A stretch of DNA of 64,000 nt from Blumeriella jaapii. Lineage: Eukaryota; Ascomycota; Leotiomycetes; Helotiales; Drepanopezizaceae. The notes under the pieces are model-generated. The model searched no databases and had not been told where the DNA came from. It saw nothing but the letters and a program-made list of their open reading frames with translations. The position numbers and the translations under genes are program-made. Shown piece after piece: positions 1 to 13,223 of this stretch; position 1 is the stretch's first letter; each line of letters starts with the position of its first letter. Location: assembly GCA_009599575.1 (NCBI GenBank), contig VWND01000067.1, positions 806,001 through 870,000 on the forward strand, given 5' to 3'.

Positions 1-2061
1 AAAAAGCGGCATTTTTCGCGATTCGAAAACAGCTTATAATTTTTCGCAAAAGCACGCTAGGACGCTATTAAACGAAAATATCGAAATGCTTTTAAAACAG
101 TAAAAAAATTAAAAAGCGAATTGTATAACGTATATTTTATTTTAAAAACAAACGCAAAAATCCTTATCGATTAATTAAATAAAAAAGCTAGCGATTTATT
201 AAAAGCACTCGTTATTAATTAAATGATTTGGATAAAACTTATAAATTTCGAAATTAAGCATATTAAAAAAACGATTAATATAACTGCGAACGGCTTTTTT
301 AAACGAAAACGCTTTTATCCGTTTGATTTCGCTAAATAAAACAAATAAAATATCGACGAATAAATCGCTAACGAGATCGGCTGTTTCGTTATTTACGCTT
401 TAGGTTTTATAAAAACGAAATTATTTGCGTTGTTATTTCGGCTGGTATCGCGAATAAAAAACATTAATTTTCGGGCCGAAAAAGCATTCGCGTTATTATT
501 TCGGCTGGCAACGCGAATGGATTTAATCGAAAACGATCGGAATAAGCCGATTAATAACGAAAATAAATTTTTAATCGATAATTAAGAAACCGAAGATTTT
601 TATTTAATTGTATATTATTTAATTATTTAATTTAAATTATTTAACGTATTAAATTATTAATTTAAAATATTTAAAAATCAAGCTTTCGATTACATTTTAG
701 CCGATAAAAAGCTATATAAAATTAAAAACAATATATATTAAAAACGCTTAATAATAAATAATAAAACCGATAAATTTCAAATTATAAAAAAGCCTACGAA
801 AAAATATTTCATAAAAAAGCTAAAGCTATTTATTACCGAATTAAAAACGATTTTTAATAAAATAAATGCTTCGAAAATTGCAAAGCTTTCGTTCAAAGCT
901 GTATTTTTTGTTAAAAACGAAAGCCTGGCCAAAAAAAGAATTTATTATATCCGACGTAGTTTTTTAAAATCTGAAAAAAAATTAATTTTAATATTATACG
1001 CGTACCGATTACCGATCGCGAATATATATGTTTTATATTCGCTATCGACGATTTTTTAAATAACTTACAAAGCGATTTTTCCGAAACGTTATTTCCGAAA
1101 TTATAGCGATTTTTTTTTTAAAAAACGTTATATATCGATACGGTTTATTTAGCAAATTAAACGTCGATAATAAATCCGAAAACAAAAGCGTTATCGAAAG
1201 CTTCGCAAAAAAATATAATATTCAGCGTATTTAAATTTTAGCTTATAATTCGAAAAGCAACGGATCCGTTAAACGAAATTATAAAAATATTTTCGACGGT
1301 TTTTTAAAAATTATACGAAAAAATTATAAGCGTTGATCGCGGATATTTTCGGAAATGCTTTTTGTTATACGCATATATATATACGCTTTTACTAAGATAA
1401 TTCTATTTTTTATTTAATACTATAAAAACGCTCGATTGCTTTTGAAAACAAAATAGTTTATATAAAAACTTTATAACGTAATTAAAATAAAAACGAAAGC
1501 AAACTCATTAATAATAAAATCTAATCAATTAAATTACCGCGATATAAATTTAAAACAAATAATTTAAAAAAAAAATATAAAAAAGCAGTTAAAAAAGTCT
1601 GGAATAAAACTAAGATTTATAAAAAAAACGCTAATTAAAAAAAAAATCTGGTTTTAATTTACAACGTTCAGCGCGCTATTAACAAATCGGCCGATATTAA
1701 ATTTAATTATAAATAGTTCGAATTTTACGAAATATACAAGGCCGAATTAAATAAAAGCTATTATAAGCTTACGAAATTCGATAAAATAAAATAAAAAAAA
1801 ACCTTCGCCGCTAACCGATTAAAACGATTTCACAAAAAAAATCAGCAAATTTACTTTTTAAATTTTAATTCAAATATTAATTTCGATTTCAGCGATTCCG
1901 ACGACGATTCCGATCAAAGCGATTATATTTCTGAAAAAAAAAAACATTTTAAAAAAGTTTAAAAATAACCGGATAATAATCCCGCTATTAAAAAAACGGT
2001 TTAAATCGTAATTTTATTTATAACCGAAAAAAGGAAAAGTGCATATAAAATCGTTTACTAA
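1..2061 (+). pseudogene. X1 pol remnant: RNase H end, integrase and integrase tail
   Basis: Read with RIP stops ignored, the first ~330 nt resemble the end of a gypsy RNase H: the stretch WIKLINFEIKHI followed by a GLSRRP-like site read here as ANGFFKRKRF. A region like the integrase zinc-binding domain follows (about 660-850). Further on, the frame near 1,200-1,300 matches the integrase core signature, reading KYNIQRIQILAYN and then an N-G-x-V-x-R block. The tail includes FAANRLKRFH near 1,810 and an acidic SDSDDDSDQSDYISE segment, ending with TAA at 2,059-2,061. Many in-frame TAA codons sit where CAA is expected. It is a dead copy of the RNase H-integrase part of pol. Family membership comes from motif recall, not from a search. 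Confidence 0.75.
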
Positions 2062-2589
2062 TTGTTTTATTATTTTTATTATTTATTATTTTCTTTTTTA
2101 TTATATATTATTTTACTGTTTTTGTTTTGCTTTATTTGTTTACAATTTAATTATTTTGTTTTATATATATTATCTATTTTTAAAACCTTTTTTTATATTA
2201 TTTAAAATATTTATTATATTTTTTTTTGTTTAATTATTTTTTTGTTTATTAATATAAAAGCTTTGTATATATTTGAGCCGCATATTTAATATATTTATAT
2301 CGCTCGCATATTTTACGAAAACTATTTTTTATATATTTTATTATTTGCTACCTTTTGTATTATTTATTTTTTTCGTTATTTTAAACGAATGCTTGTTTAA
2401 ATAATTATAATTTATTAAAAAAATAATATACGGATTTTCGTGATTTTTAAATACAAATATTTTACAATTTCCGTATTTTTTTCTAATTGTTTTTTAAATA
2501 TAATATTTTTTTTTAATTAATAAACCCATCGATATTATATCGTTTCTTAAGCAAAACGTTGCTAAACTTAGCAAACTTTTTTTTAATTT
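2062..2589. other. Very AT-rich spacer between pol and the downstream frame of X1
   Basis: About 0.5 kb of T-rich, low-complexity sequence with no plausible coding frame. Small hydrophobic open frames here (for example 2,039-2,233) are composition artefacts. The equivalent spacer occurs in X2 at about 28,084-28,600 with the same neighbours, so it belongs to the element. It could hold a promoter or an untranslated leader for the downstream frame; the sequence shows nothing more specific. Confidence 0.5.
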
Positions 2590-3485
2590 ATTTTAAAACG
2601 GAATTATTATACGTAACTTTTTCGAATTTAAGCAAGCGTATAATGCCGCTATTTCAAATTAATAAGCAGCTTTTGTAAAAATATTTATAAAATAATTCGA
2701 TATAATAATTAAAAACGTTAGCAAATTTCTATTCGATTACAAAAGCTTCGTTAAAACTAAATTTATTCGCGAAAACTTTAATTACGACAAATTCCTGCTA
2801 AACTACGACAACGTTTTAAAAGCTTTCGCCGAAGCAAAAAAAGCTCGAAAAAAAAAAATTAATAAACCGGGTTTTAGGCTGTTTTTTAAATAAACGAAAA
2901 AAAAAAATTTTAAAAATACGTTTTTAATAGAATCACCGGTATTATTCCATTTCGGCATTTCGCTCGCTTTTTCGAAACTATTACTTTTATTAAAAAAGAA
3001 GTTTAAATATTAAACGCTTATATTTTTAAAACGCAAGCTTTAAAAGCTAATAACCCAAAGGCCCGCAAGTTTACAAGCTTTTTTATAATTGTTTGTAAAT
3101 TAGTCGACGACGCTATATAATCGCTAAAAAAAGTTCTAATCGGCTGCGAAAGCTTAAGTCTGACTTTTTTTTAAAGCAAAAAACTAAGCGTCGTTAAATA
3201 CGGTATTTTTATACCGAAAAAAAAAAACGATGTTATTTCGATATTTCAAATTTACGACGACGAAAAAAACGAAAAAGCTAATATTATTTTTGTTTAATTC
3301 GAAAAAACATACGCGGTAGCAATTGCTATTTTTAAAACAGCTAAAATAATTCGGCGATTTCCATTTTTAATTATCGAAAACGAATCCGAAAACGATACCA
3401 AAAGCGTAATAACAAAAAACCTATTGTATTTATAAAAACGATTTCGAAAAAAATAAAAACAAAAAACGTAAAAAAACGCGCCGAT
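2590..3485 (+). pseudogene. X1 downstream frame (env position), first part; unassigned
   Basis: This follows the integrase and spacer in the same orientation. One frame reads as a Lys/Phe/Asn-rich helical segment (NYDKFLLNYDNVLKAFAEAK near 2,780). After an apparent frame change, a second segment includes VDDAIQSLKKVLIGCESLSL (3,102-3,161, with a RIP stop read as Q). A CxxC pair (GFCVFCQ) is visible in the X2 copy and is degraded here. The frame is interrupted at 3,485 by A1 and resumes at 24,556. I do not recognise the family. Coding on this strand is inferred because the breaks are nearly all RIP-type TAA/TAG codons and because X2 shares the layout. Confidence 0.45.
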
Positions 3486-3753
3486 TATAACGACTTATTC
3501 TTTTGCCATTTTTCGTATCACCCCAGCAACTACGTGTAGCTGCAAGCTTTTTGCTTTTCTGGTGGGTTTTTTTATCAACTATGGAAACTATTTATATATA
3601 TAAGGCTTTTTTTTTTAGCAACCTTTGCCTTTTGCAATTGTTGATTTTAAATAAATATTTTTGTTACAAAACCAAAGGCTCGTTTTTTATATTATATAAA
3701 TACGGCGACCAATTAACGGATCTTCCAGCCCTCCGATTAATTAAATCGTTATA
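3486..3753 (+). repeat. A1 left (5') LTR
   Basis: This 268-bp LTR is shared with 14,265-14,533, 20,428-20,695 and 24,282-24,550. The ends read TATAACGA and TCGTTATA here and TGTGACGA and TCGTCACA in the better-preserved copies, so the terminal TG/CA has been changed by RIP. Conserved internal blocks include a TATATATAAGGC stretch and ACCAAAGGCTCGTTT. It is preceded by CCGAT. Confidence 0.92.
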
Positions 3754-5311
3754 TTATTAACAATTCTTTTTCTACGCTGGCGACGGCGTATATTATTTTT
3801 CCTTTCGAATTTCTTACGAATTATACTAAAATAATCGACCGGTCGTAAAAAAGTTTATTTTCGCATTTTGCGAAAAATGGCTTTTGTTTAACGATTCTTT
3901 TTTTAACAAAGCTTTTCAGCTTCTGCTACCATATTTCAACCCCTTTTTTAATCAGCGAAAAAACAGCCTTTCTCAAAAGCTTTTTTTTCTAAACAGTTTT
4001 TCCTCCGAAGAAAAAAAAACAAAAGAAAAGGCAAAGCGCTAACTATTTCGCTTGCCATTTTTTTCTTGCAGCCTAGCGTTAAAAGCGTTTAATTAAAACT
4101 TTTGCAAAATCAATTAAAAAAAACGCAAAAGCGTAAACGATAATTTTTAAAAATTATACGACTGCGACAAATTTTTTAATCAGAGCGTTTAATAAAATTT
4201 ATCGAACGTGCTTTTGCTAATCGCGAATCTGCTGCTTTTCCTTTTTTTCGCAACGTTTTATTTTAATTAATAAACGCTGCAAATCAACTTCTACGCTTTT
4301 CGCGAATTTTTTTTGAATTTTTTTATAACGGCCAAAACCTTAGCGCGCTTTTTAAACGCTATAATTTTTATTTATTTGCTGACTTTTAATTAGCTTGTAT
4401 AAAACGCGTTCCGAACCTTAAGTTTAAGCTAAATAATAATAAAAATTATAAAATACGCTATTAAAAAACTAGAGTTTTCGACAATTTTAAATTTTATTAC
4501 GATTATTTCGCTAGCGATCGATTTCGCAAATATTATATATTCGATTAAACCGAAAGCGTAGCAAAAAAGTTTTTTATTTCGCGTATTTTAAACCGTTCCG
4601 ATATTACGCTTTCCGAAAAATTAATAAAAAAAATCGTCGATTTTCTGGCCGACTTTTTAAACGTTTAAAAAGCCGAAAACGAATTTAAAATACTTATAAT
4701 AAATACGCACGACGATTTTTAGCGATTTTATTTGCGATTTTTTATTTTCGCAGCGAACGCTTAAATACGAATTAACAAACAGCTTCGAAACGCTTTTCGC
4801 GATAAAATACTAAAGCGTTTACGAAAAAAGCTGTATTTAAAATAAGCGCGTACAACGATTTTTAAAAATTAGCTTACCGCCGTCCGATAAAAAAAACAAA
4901 ATCAATTGGCTAAACGAATTTTATACGCGAATCGCTTTTTAACCAAATTTACTATTTATTAAAATGGTAGGTTTTTAATTAAAACGTACTACGAATCAAA
5001 TCGTACGTACGAAAATCGTTTAAATGCTTTACAAGCTTTTTTTCAGCCTTTTGCTGTTTTTTTTCCTTTTCCACGCCAAAACGCTTTTTTTAGCGTTTTT
5101 TTTTTCGATCGGACCAACGATAACGCTCGTTTTTTATTTTATATCAAAAAGTTTAGAAAAGCTAATTTGTACGACTTTTTACAAGCCGATTTTCGGTTTT
5201 ATTTAAAAGCTTTTTCAGGCTGATAAATATAAACGAAATCGAACCGGCCGAAAATTTATTTTCCGATAATAATAATAAAAACGAAAACCTTTTTCCAAAC
5301 GATTTTCAAAA
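3754..5311 (+). pseudogene. A1 gag remnant, interrupted by element B
   Basis: The frame around 4,490-4,870 parallels 15,270-15,660 of A2 and reads like a Ty3/gypsy Gag core: FYYDYFASDRFRK, then SEKLIKK, then DFLADF, then NTHDDF-RFYLRF, with CAA/CAG codons turned to stops. Gag would form the virus-like particle that packages the element RNA. The frame is cut at 5,311 by B and resumes at 13,531 with sequence matching A2 from about 16,098. Confidence 0.75.
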
Positions 5312-5613
5312 TGTCGTGCATAGCTGAATAGTCGGTAGGAACCCTTACCGGAGGCTGGAACGGATGAATTATATGCAGTAAAATATTATTTGTATTGTTT
5401 TAAATCTGATTAGCGAGCTTTTCGCAGAAAACGGAAGGTTCGGGCTCGCTTAGTTAGTCGCTCGGAAAAACTAGTTTCCGAAGAGGCTCGTTATCACGTG
5501 ATTACGAGCCTTTCCGAGCTTCAGAAATATTTAATTATTAAAAGCGTACAGAAAGAATAAATTTAAAATAAAAAAAATAAAAAATAATAAAAAAATATAA
5601 ATATAGCGCAATA
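5312..5613 (-). repeat. B 3' LTR (left copy)
   Basis: This matches 13,224-13,525 over its whole length. In plus orientation it starts TGTCGTGCATAG and ends ATAGCGCAATA; the terminal CA has become TA. It carries a palindromic TCACGTGA-like site and the block GTTCGGGCTCGCTT. Confidence 0.92.
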
Positions 5614-7100
5614 TATTCTTTAGCTGATTGCTAATCCGATAATCAGCTATTTTTAAAGCGCGGAAAGGTTTTTTTGTCGTCCGAATGCGGCCGTAACGCG
5701 ATATTGCAACATTTATATAACTTGTTTATATTTTTTGTCGTTGCGAAGCGTAAATAAAGCTAATTCAGCTTAAATAAAAGACTCGTCGCTTATAAAAACC
5801 TTAATTTTTTTATTTTCCTATCAGTTTTTTAATAGATTCAGACTTTATTATTTTAATCAGAAATATCGATATAGCTTTTTTTATACTTAAAAAAGGTCGT
5901 CCGCGTAGCTTTACGCGACCAGTTGGCCCAGCTTTTCGAACTTCTAGTTTTCGGCGCTTGCGTAATCGAAGTTTTACGAAGTTTATTTTGCGCAATTAAT
6001 CGGCCTTTTCGGCCAATTCGTTTTTTTTTAACCTTTTCGAAAAAAGCGACCCTTTCGATATTTCGTTTTTAAACGGTTTTTTCGGAAATTTATATTTGCC
6101 TGGCCTCGAAAATGCCGATATAGCGCTTAAAAATAAAAAAAACGCTGCTGGCGGTAAAAAAGCTATTGGCGGTGGTTTCGGTTTTAATAACATTTCCGAG
6201 GAAAAAAGGCAGAACATTAGCGCTCTTGGAAAAAAAGCGCCCGGAGGTTATTAAAGCGAAAGAATTAAAAATAGAAATAACAACGATAATCGTTTTTTAA
6301 AACGCGTTCGCATTAAAACCAAAAAGCCTGCTATTTTTAAGCTTTCTAATTCTATTTTTTATATAATTTATATTATTCGCGGAATAATTAAAAATTTAAA
6401 TTACAATTATCTGTCGAATTTGGCTGGAATTTGTTGCTGTCGGTGCTACGTAATTAATACGTCGTGCATTCCGGCCGACGCGAACGTTTTGATTACGTGG
6501 TTTTTCGTTTTTAAAATTCGGATTAATAAAATTATTAAAGCGGTCAGTTTTATCGAAAAAACTCTGTCGTTTCTGTTAATCGATTTCTAGGATATAACGG
6601 TTATTTTTTATCCTACGATTAAAACGGTTTTAAAAATGTAAAAAAATAAGTTTTTAAATCGATCGTAATTCAAAAGCAAAACTAATAATCATAAAGCGTA
6701 TTACTAACGCGAAGCTCGCCGCGGCTCGTAAGGTTTTTTAGCTTTTTGCTTTTCGAATGGAAATTTTTACGCCTGCTTTACGTGCTGGCGGAATAAAACC
6801 TGGCTACGACTTATTAAAAAATGCTTTCGTTTTTAAAAATCTAAAAAGAAATTTCGCGGCGATTCTTTTGCCAAACGTTTTTGGTTTTCAGTCTGATAAA
6901 ATTTCGCAAAAAAAAAGAAATGCTTCGGCTGCATAACCGGCGACAGCTGTTTTTAAAAAATCTATCGAAAGGTTTATCCCAAGCCTGATTATCGCGGAGC
7001 GTCGGACGCGGATTATTATTTTAACGGGTTATATTTTTAATTTTTTGCAAAATTAAGCGGTCTGGTTTTGGGTTTTTAAATTTGCGAAAAATTCGGATTT
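5614..7100 (-). pseudogene. B extra 3' region with a proline-rich and basic reading frame; unassigned
   Basis: Between RNase H and the 3' LTR, B has about 1.5 kb not expected in a minimal copia element. On the minus strand 6,217-5,810 reads as one frame if the TAA at the junction is taken as a RIP-altered CAA. It has a proline-rich part (KPKPPPIAFLPPAAFF) followed by a basic part (KLRLRKRRKLEV, then RVKLRGRPF). The RGRP core resembles an AT-hook, but a single weak match proves little. Other copia lineages carry extra genes here; no homology can be claimed. Confidence 0.4.
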
Positions 7101-7149
7101 TTTTTGCTTAAAAAATGGTTTTTGCTATATTTTAAGTTTTAATAAAAAT

Positions 7150-9650
7150 TTATTTAAATAAATATACGTTTGTAAAATGCAAGCTTTTTAGCTCGAATAA
7201 TCGAGCTTTTCGATAAAGCTTCGAAAATTCCGTAAATTAAAAAGTTTAACGAAATTTTCGTGCTTTTATCGAATTAAATTTTTAATAAAACCGTTTGCGT
7301 ATATTTTATTTATTAAAAAATATATAATTTTAAATTTTTTATTTTAATATTTTTGGCGAATTTATATATTATTTATATCGACGTGGCGAAGCTTCGTAAA
7401 AATTTTTTTTTTGTTTTTTACGATTAGTTTAATCGTTTATTAATTATCGTAATATACGTTTTATTTAAAAACAACGTCGAATCGAAGCTTTTTGAAAAAA
7501 CGTTAAAATATTATTATTTTTTTTACGGTCGCTATATAAGTAAATAGCTCCGCTTTAATAAAAAAAATGGTAACTGTGTTTTATCGTATAGCCTTTTACA
7601 AAATAGCATTTCCGAAAAAAAAAAAAATATACTTTTGAAAAGATTTTCGAATTTTTAGGTCGTCGACGAAAAAAGCGTCGATGGAAATTATTAATTGGTT
7701 TTCTCGCTTTTTCCGATTATAAACGATTTTTAAAAACTTCGTTTTATAAAAATATCGAAGCGTTTAATTAATTGTTTCGAAATATTAGAAATTTAAATTG
7801 GTAAAAAAGTAAAAAAGCTGAAAAGCTGCGAAAGCCACGTCGGGTCGAAGCATAATAGTCGTATATAAAATTAAACCGATCTTTTTTTAATACTTTTTGA
7901 TTTGCGAAAGCGTGGCTACGCTTGGGTTTTTAATAAATTCGCAGATTAAAAAAGGCGTATTTGAAAAGCGCTTTTTATATATATTAAACTTCGTAGCGAT
8001 TTTTTCGATATACGAATCGTAAAACAGAAAGACTTTTTTTTTTTGTTTGTTTCGTAAAATACAAATTTCGAAAAAGTAATTTAAATTTTTTATATTTGTA
8101 AGCTCGTAAGCTTTTTTCAAACCGAAAATAATTTCGTCGGCTTTTAACAAATAAAAGGCGTGGTATAAAACTTAAATATCGTCGACGTAAAACGCTACGT
8201 ATACGCTTCGCATTTCGTTGGCGAATATATAAGGCTTTTCGCTTATTAATTCGAGCTTCAGCTTTTTTAAAATATTAGCGAATTCGCCGTATTATAAAAT
8301 TAAAAAGTTTTTCAACCTATACAAAGCTCGATTTAGCTGTATTATTATATTTGGTTATTTAAATTTATTAAGCAGATAGCACGTAATTGGCTCGCTTTTG
8401 AAATTTCGTTTTGCATTAACGAATATATTAATTATATCGAATTGCTTGATTTTTAAATCGAAATAAGCCGCTAGCGCTATAATCGTTCGGAAAAAACGGG
8501 CTGCGAATATAGCTGCGTATATAAAAAAAATTAAAGCTTCGTTTTAAAGATTTTTTTTTACGACTAGTCTCGATTTGCACCGCTGCAATTCGCCTAAGCT
8601 ATTCGTTTTGTATATAAAAACTTATTTAAGTGAAATAGGTTTTATAGTTTTATTTTTTTTAATAATTTTCCAGCATTTTCTAGTTTCCAAGTTTTTGATT
8701 TTTGTTTTTGCTTTTTTTCTGAACTGCTTTTTTATTTAATAGTTTTTCAATTCGTTTTAGTTTTTTAAAGCCTTCGGAAGATTATTCCGATATTATTTTT
8801 AATCGGAAAATTAAATGTTTTTTACCGACTTTTTTTCCATCGAAGCCGCTACTATTGCGTAAATAGCCTAAAAGTTTTTTCTATCTATCTAAATCGGCTC
8901 GTTTATTTAAAACGTATAAACGAATTCGTCGATTTGTTATTTAATAAATAAAGCTATTAATTAAAAAGTTTCGCATACCGTGGCGTATATTTCCGGTTTA
9001 TCCGGCTAATATAAAATAAAGTTTGTACGATTTCGTTTAGCAGTTTTTAAAATCAGCTGCTTTTTATCGCTTATCGAAAACTTCGATTTGTTTTTTTTAT
9101 TTTTTTTAAATAATATTTCTTTTTCAATAATCAGTTTTGAAAAAGCTTTCAAAAGTAAGCGTTTAAATAACTGCTTTATTTTAAATCGATCTGGCGTCTG
9201 ATTTGCCGGGCGATAGCTTTTAATTATAATTTAAAAAATTAAATTGCGCGTTTTCTTATATAAAGCCATTTTTATACCCGCGCCGGAAAACCTTTTAAAG
9301 CTTTGCTTTGCTTTATTCTGTTCTGTAATAATAAGTTTTGCTAATCTATTATTTTTTTTTAAACTTTTATAATTTTTTAACGCTTTTATCGCGTCGGTCA
9401 GAATATTTCGGATATACTTTGTATATTTCCGATTAATAATTAATTTTGAAAATTAAAATTGGTCGATAATAGCTTTGTCGAGAAAGCTTTTATAAAAGAT
9501 TATTATTTCCGAACTCTGGACGTCTGAATCGACCGTAAAAAAAGGCTCGATTATTTCGACTTTTATTAGGTTTTTTACCTTCGAAGATTTGGTTTTATTT
9601 TTTAAAATGTTTAAATTTATTAATATTAAAATGTTATTTTTTTTATTATA
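7150..9650 (-). pseudogene. B reverse transcriptase and RNase H remnant (copia type)
   Basis: On the minus strand the frame reads VNAKRNFKSEPITCYL, then RALYRLK, then the catalytic box FYVDDI (YVDD encoded at 8,178-8,189, unmutated). The open segment 8,150-7,887 follows, with the copia landmarks LNYFFEICILR and FYDSYIEKIATKFNI. RNase H continues near 7,860-7,800 with LILYTTIMLRPDVAFA. This would copy element RNA into DNA in virus-like particles. Unlike the gypsy copies here, the metal-binding DD pair is intact, but TAA stops elsewhere make the copy dead. Confidence 0.85.
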
Positions 9651-11100
9651 AACTTTGAAAATCCATCAGAAGGGTCTGAAATCGATTCTGATTCTAATAG
9701 CGGCTCCGGTGGAAAAAAACCTTTATTTTTTTTTGTAAAATCTGAAGATTGCTCGTTTTGTAATAATGGCTTTTTTTTTGTATTATCCTTTTTTTAACAC
9801 ACCGAGTTTTGCTGGTTTGCGCCGCCATTAAAACCGTCCGCTAATATCTGATATTTAGCGTTTTAAGCTTTTTCGTTCTTCGCGTTTTCGATAAATTCTA
9901 CGATTTTTTAAAATTTTAGTTTAATTATAGGACTTGGATTTTTACGTTCCGAAAAATAAAATTTGGATTCGTTAAACATTATATTTCGGCTTATAATTAT
10001 ACGCATTAGCTAAAGCATTTAGATTTTGTAAATATTAGAAGCGTTATATTTAATTAAATATTCGATATGTTTTTTCGAAAGGATTTTAAATTTTTTTTTG
10101 TATTTTGTAACTTTTCGATCTTTTATTATTAAATACGCACGAGCTTCGTACGCATAAACTTTGCTTTAATCTGGTCTGAGATCGGCCGTACGCGCTTTTA
10201 TAATAGCAGAATCGTAGTATCTGAAATATTGCTTAAATTAATTATGCAAAATTTTATTTGAAAACTTGAATTGTTTTTTCGCAAACGGCGATATATTATA
10301 CAAATGCGCTGCTGCTTTTATCGTTTCGGACCAAAAAAAAGTTGGAAATTCCGTTTTAATTTTTATTTTTATCGAACGCTTAATTACTTTTCTTTCTGCT
10401 CGTTCGATCGAGCCGTTTGGCTAATATACGTAAGATAAAGTTAATTTTAAATCGATACTTTCGCGCTTCGCTTATTTTTAATATTTCGAAATAATGTTTT
10501 TTTGTTTTGAAATTATCGACGATTCGTTATTTTGTCGAATTTTGCAAATAAAAAAGTTGTATTAACGTTTTATTTATACGTCGAACGTTTAGAAACGGTT
10601 CAGAACGATTTTTATATTTTTCGTTTTAATAGCGAAAGCTTAAATTTTTTTATTATATTCGTTTTTTATTAGAAATATCTACGTCGAACCGTTATAAGTT
10701 TTTTTACGATTTTTAAAATAATCGTAAAAATCCTAGCCGATGCGAAAAAAAAACTTAAAAGATTTGTTTTTTAATATTGCTTTTAAAATCACTTGTTTTA
10801 AATGCGTAATAACATACTTTTCGCATTTCATTTTAATTAAGCCTTTGATTTTTATTTTACGAATATTTTCGATTAGCTTTTCGAGCGCGTTTTTACTTAA
10901 ATAGCCCGAACAAAAATGTTATAAGCGCGCATCGTTATTCCGATCGTACGTAAATACGCTGCTTTTCTTAAACTTATAGCGCGTACGACGTTTCGGAATT
11001 ATATAAATTATCAGACCGGGCGAATTACGTTTTAAAAAATTTAAATTATCACGTGGAAAATGCGAATAAAAAAAACAATTGATTTTGATATATTTAAATA
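9651..11100 (-). pseudogene. B integrase remnant (copia type)
   Basis: On the minus strand around 10,470-10,020 the frame reads the PNGSIERAERKV block, with the conserved catalytic glutamate in the copia H/Q-N-G-x-x-E-R context. SETIKAAAHLYNISPF follows, and then the C-terminal signature ARAYLIIKDRKVTKYKKK ending in NASNIYKI. Its position upstream of RT identifies the copia gene order. RIP stops interrupt it. Confidence 0.8.
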
Positions 11101-11656
11101 CACAAAAATCGGCGATCGTTTAATACTAACGTTTTAAAATAAAGCTTTTAAGATTTTCAAAACGAAAAGTATTATCTAACCTTTGAAACTAATAATTTTT
11201 TTTAGCCAAAAAATTAGCGGAAATAATATTAATAGTAAAGTTTGAAACGAACGCTATATTGTTAAAAATTATATCTTAAAACTTTTTATTTTTTTTACGA
11301 AAAGCTTTTTTTATCAAACGATTTTTTTTTTCGACGATTAGAAAACTTTGTATATTTGTATAAACGCTGTTAATAAAATTATTAATTTTTTTATAAGATT
11401 TTTCGATAAAAAGGTTTTTATCGTTTACCAAATAAGTTTTAAAGCAATTATCAAAAAAAATGCTTTTGTTTAAAAAATAATATTAACCAGGCTTTAAAGC
11501 CAAAACGTTAATTCCGAAATGCTTTTTAATCGTATCAAAATAAAAAAAACAGAAAATTGCGATAAAAGATTTTTTTTGGTCGTTTTTAAAAGTTGACTTT
11601 AAAGTTTATTTTGGCTTGATTATTAAAATTTCAAAGATTTTGTTAATTGCGACTAT

Positions 11657-12900
11657 TTAAATACTTTTTTTATTTAAAGCTTTCAAAGCTTTTTTATGAT
11701 TAAAAAATAGCTTTTTTCGCATTTCAGCGATTTTTTGCCTGTCTAAAGAATTGAGAAAAGTTTTTTTTTTACGACGACTATTTATCGCGTATAAAAGTTT
11801 TTTATAATCGGTTAGGAGATAGAAATAGCGCTTTTTAGAAGTGTCGCATAAATAGTTATATTTTTTTTCTTTTTTTTTTTTGCTTTTTTTTTTTTTTTTT
11901 TTTACGACTTTTCGAAATATCGTTGTTTTCAAAATCGAAAAGAAAAATGGCGAAAACTCCGACTTTTCGGCCTGAATTATCGAATTTTCGATTGTTTTTA
12001 AAAGAAAAGATTATAAAGCTTAGTTCGATTAAAGTCTTTTTTATAAAAAGGCCGGCAAATTCGTTTTTTAAATACTTAGCTTTTTTGCCGTTCGCTTATT
12101 ATAAATTAATATATGCGGCGACTGCGTCGAAAAAATCGGTGGCAGCGTAACGGCCATTTATATCAGAAATTTTGTATTCGACAGCTGCTTTATAAGCGGT
12201 TTGCTATTTTTTCATTTATTCGGTAATATTTATCCTTTCGTTATACGCTTTGCGAAAAATGTTTTTGTAATCAAATTTAACGGAGCTAACCACGAAAAAA
12301 TATGCAGGGGCAATATTCTTTTTCAAAATACGAACGAATGCCTGAAATAATCTCTGCTTTCTTTTATAATATAAATTCTTAACCTTTCGCACACTTTCAT
12401 TTATCAACGAATCTTTTTGCAAATTAATATAAAAAATGGCGTACGCTTTTTTATTATTAATAGCGTTAATTTCCGATTAAGCAATTGCAAAGTTTATCAA
12501 ACTGGTTTTTACAATTAAAAAAATTTAATCGAGCAACTTTTGATAGGCAGTAACGTACTTTTGCCACTTTTTAAGCTTTTTTAAATAATTTTTCGAAAAA
12601 TAATCGATTTTATTTTTTAAATCGTCGAAAATTAAATTGGCTGGTCGAAGTTTGTCGGAAAAATTATTAATCGTAACGGCGGCCTTTTTTGCTTCGGTTA
12701 TGCTATTATATTCGGCGCATTTTCGATCGTAATTTGCTTAGCGCTTTTTGTTTTTCTGATCGATAAACTGATATAACGATTGTTTTTATAATCGTTTATT
12801 AATAAAAAAACGAAATAAAAAGTCAGGATCGGTATAATCGAGGAGAAAAATCTTTGATCGGTGAAATTTGTACGTTTTTAATCAGGAGATTTACGATTTT
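11657..12900 (-). pseudogene. B gag remnant
   Basis: On the minus strand from about 12,780 to 12,170 a helical, charged frame is readable with few breaks. It includes EAKKAAVTINNFSDKLRPAN near 12,690 and the open stretch 12,422-12,216. A very Lys-rich frame continues at 11,932-11,657. The position after the 5' LTR is that of copia gag. No Gag signature motif or zinc knuckle could be identified with certainty. Confidence 0.55.
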
Positions 12901-13223
12901 AAGTCGTGGAAAAAAACCTTTTTTTTCGTAAAGGCCGATATATTATTTTCGTTATAAAAGGTCGATTAACTTGGTTGAAAAAAGTAGAAAAATGAAAATA
13001 AGGTTTGTAAATTGAAAAAATCGAAGAATTAATGTTTTCCGCACTTTTAATAGCTTTTTATCGATTCGTGGCCTTTTGCTAAATAAAAAAAACTTTGCAA
13101 AATATAACTTTTTACGAATATCTTTTGATAATTCGAATAAATTGACCGGTAAAGGTTTTCAACGAGTCTTTTAACGTATGCATTGCAAAAAAAAGCTTAT
13201 TAATTAGCTCCGGGGCTTATAAC

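Noticed and set aside
2039..2233. Small hydrophobic membrane-protein-like frames in AT-rich sequence (also 28,107-28,379 and 5,024-5,206)
   Set aside because: T-rich DNA codes for Phe/Leu/Ile by default; the frames lie in spacers or out of frame with the element genes.
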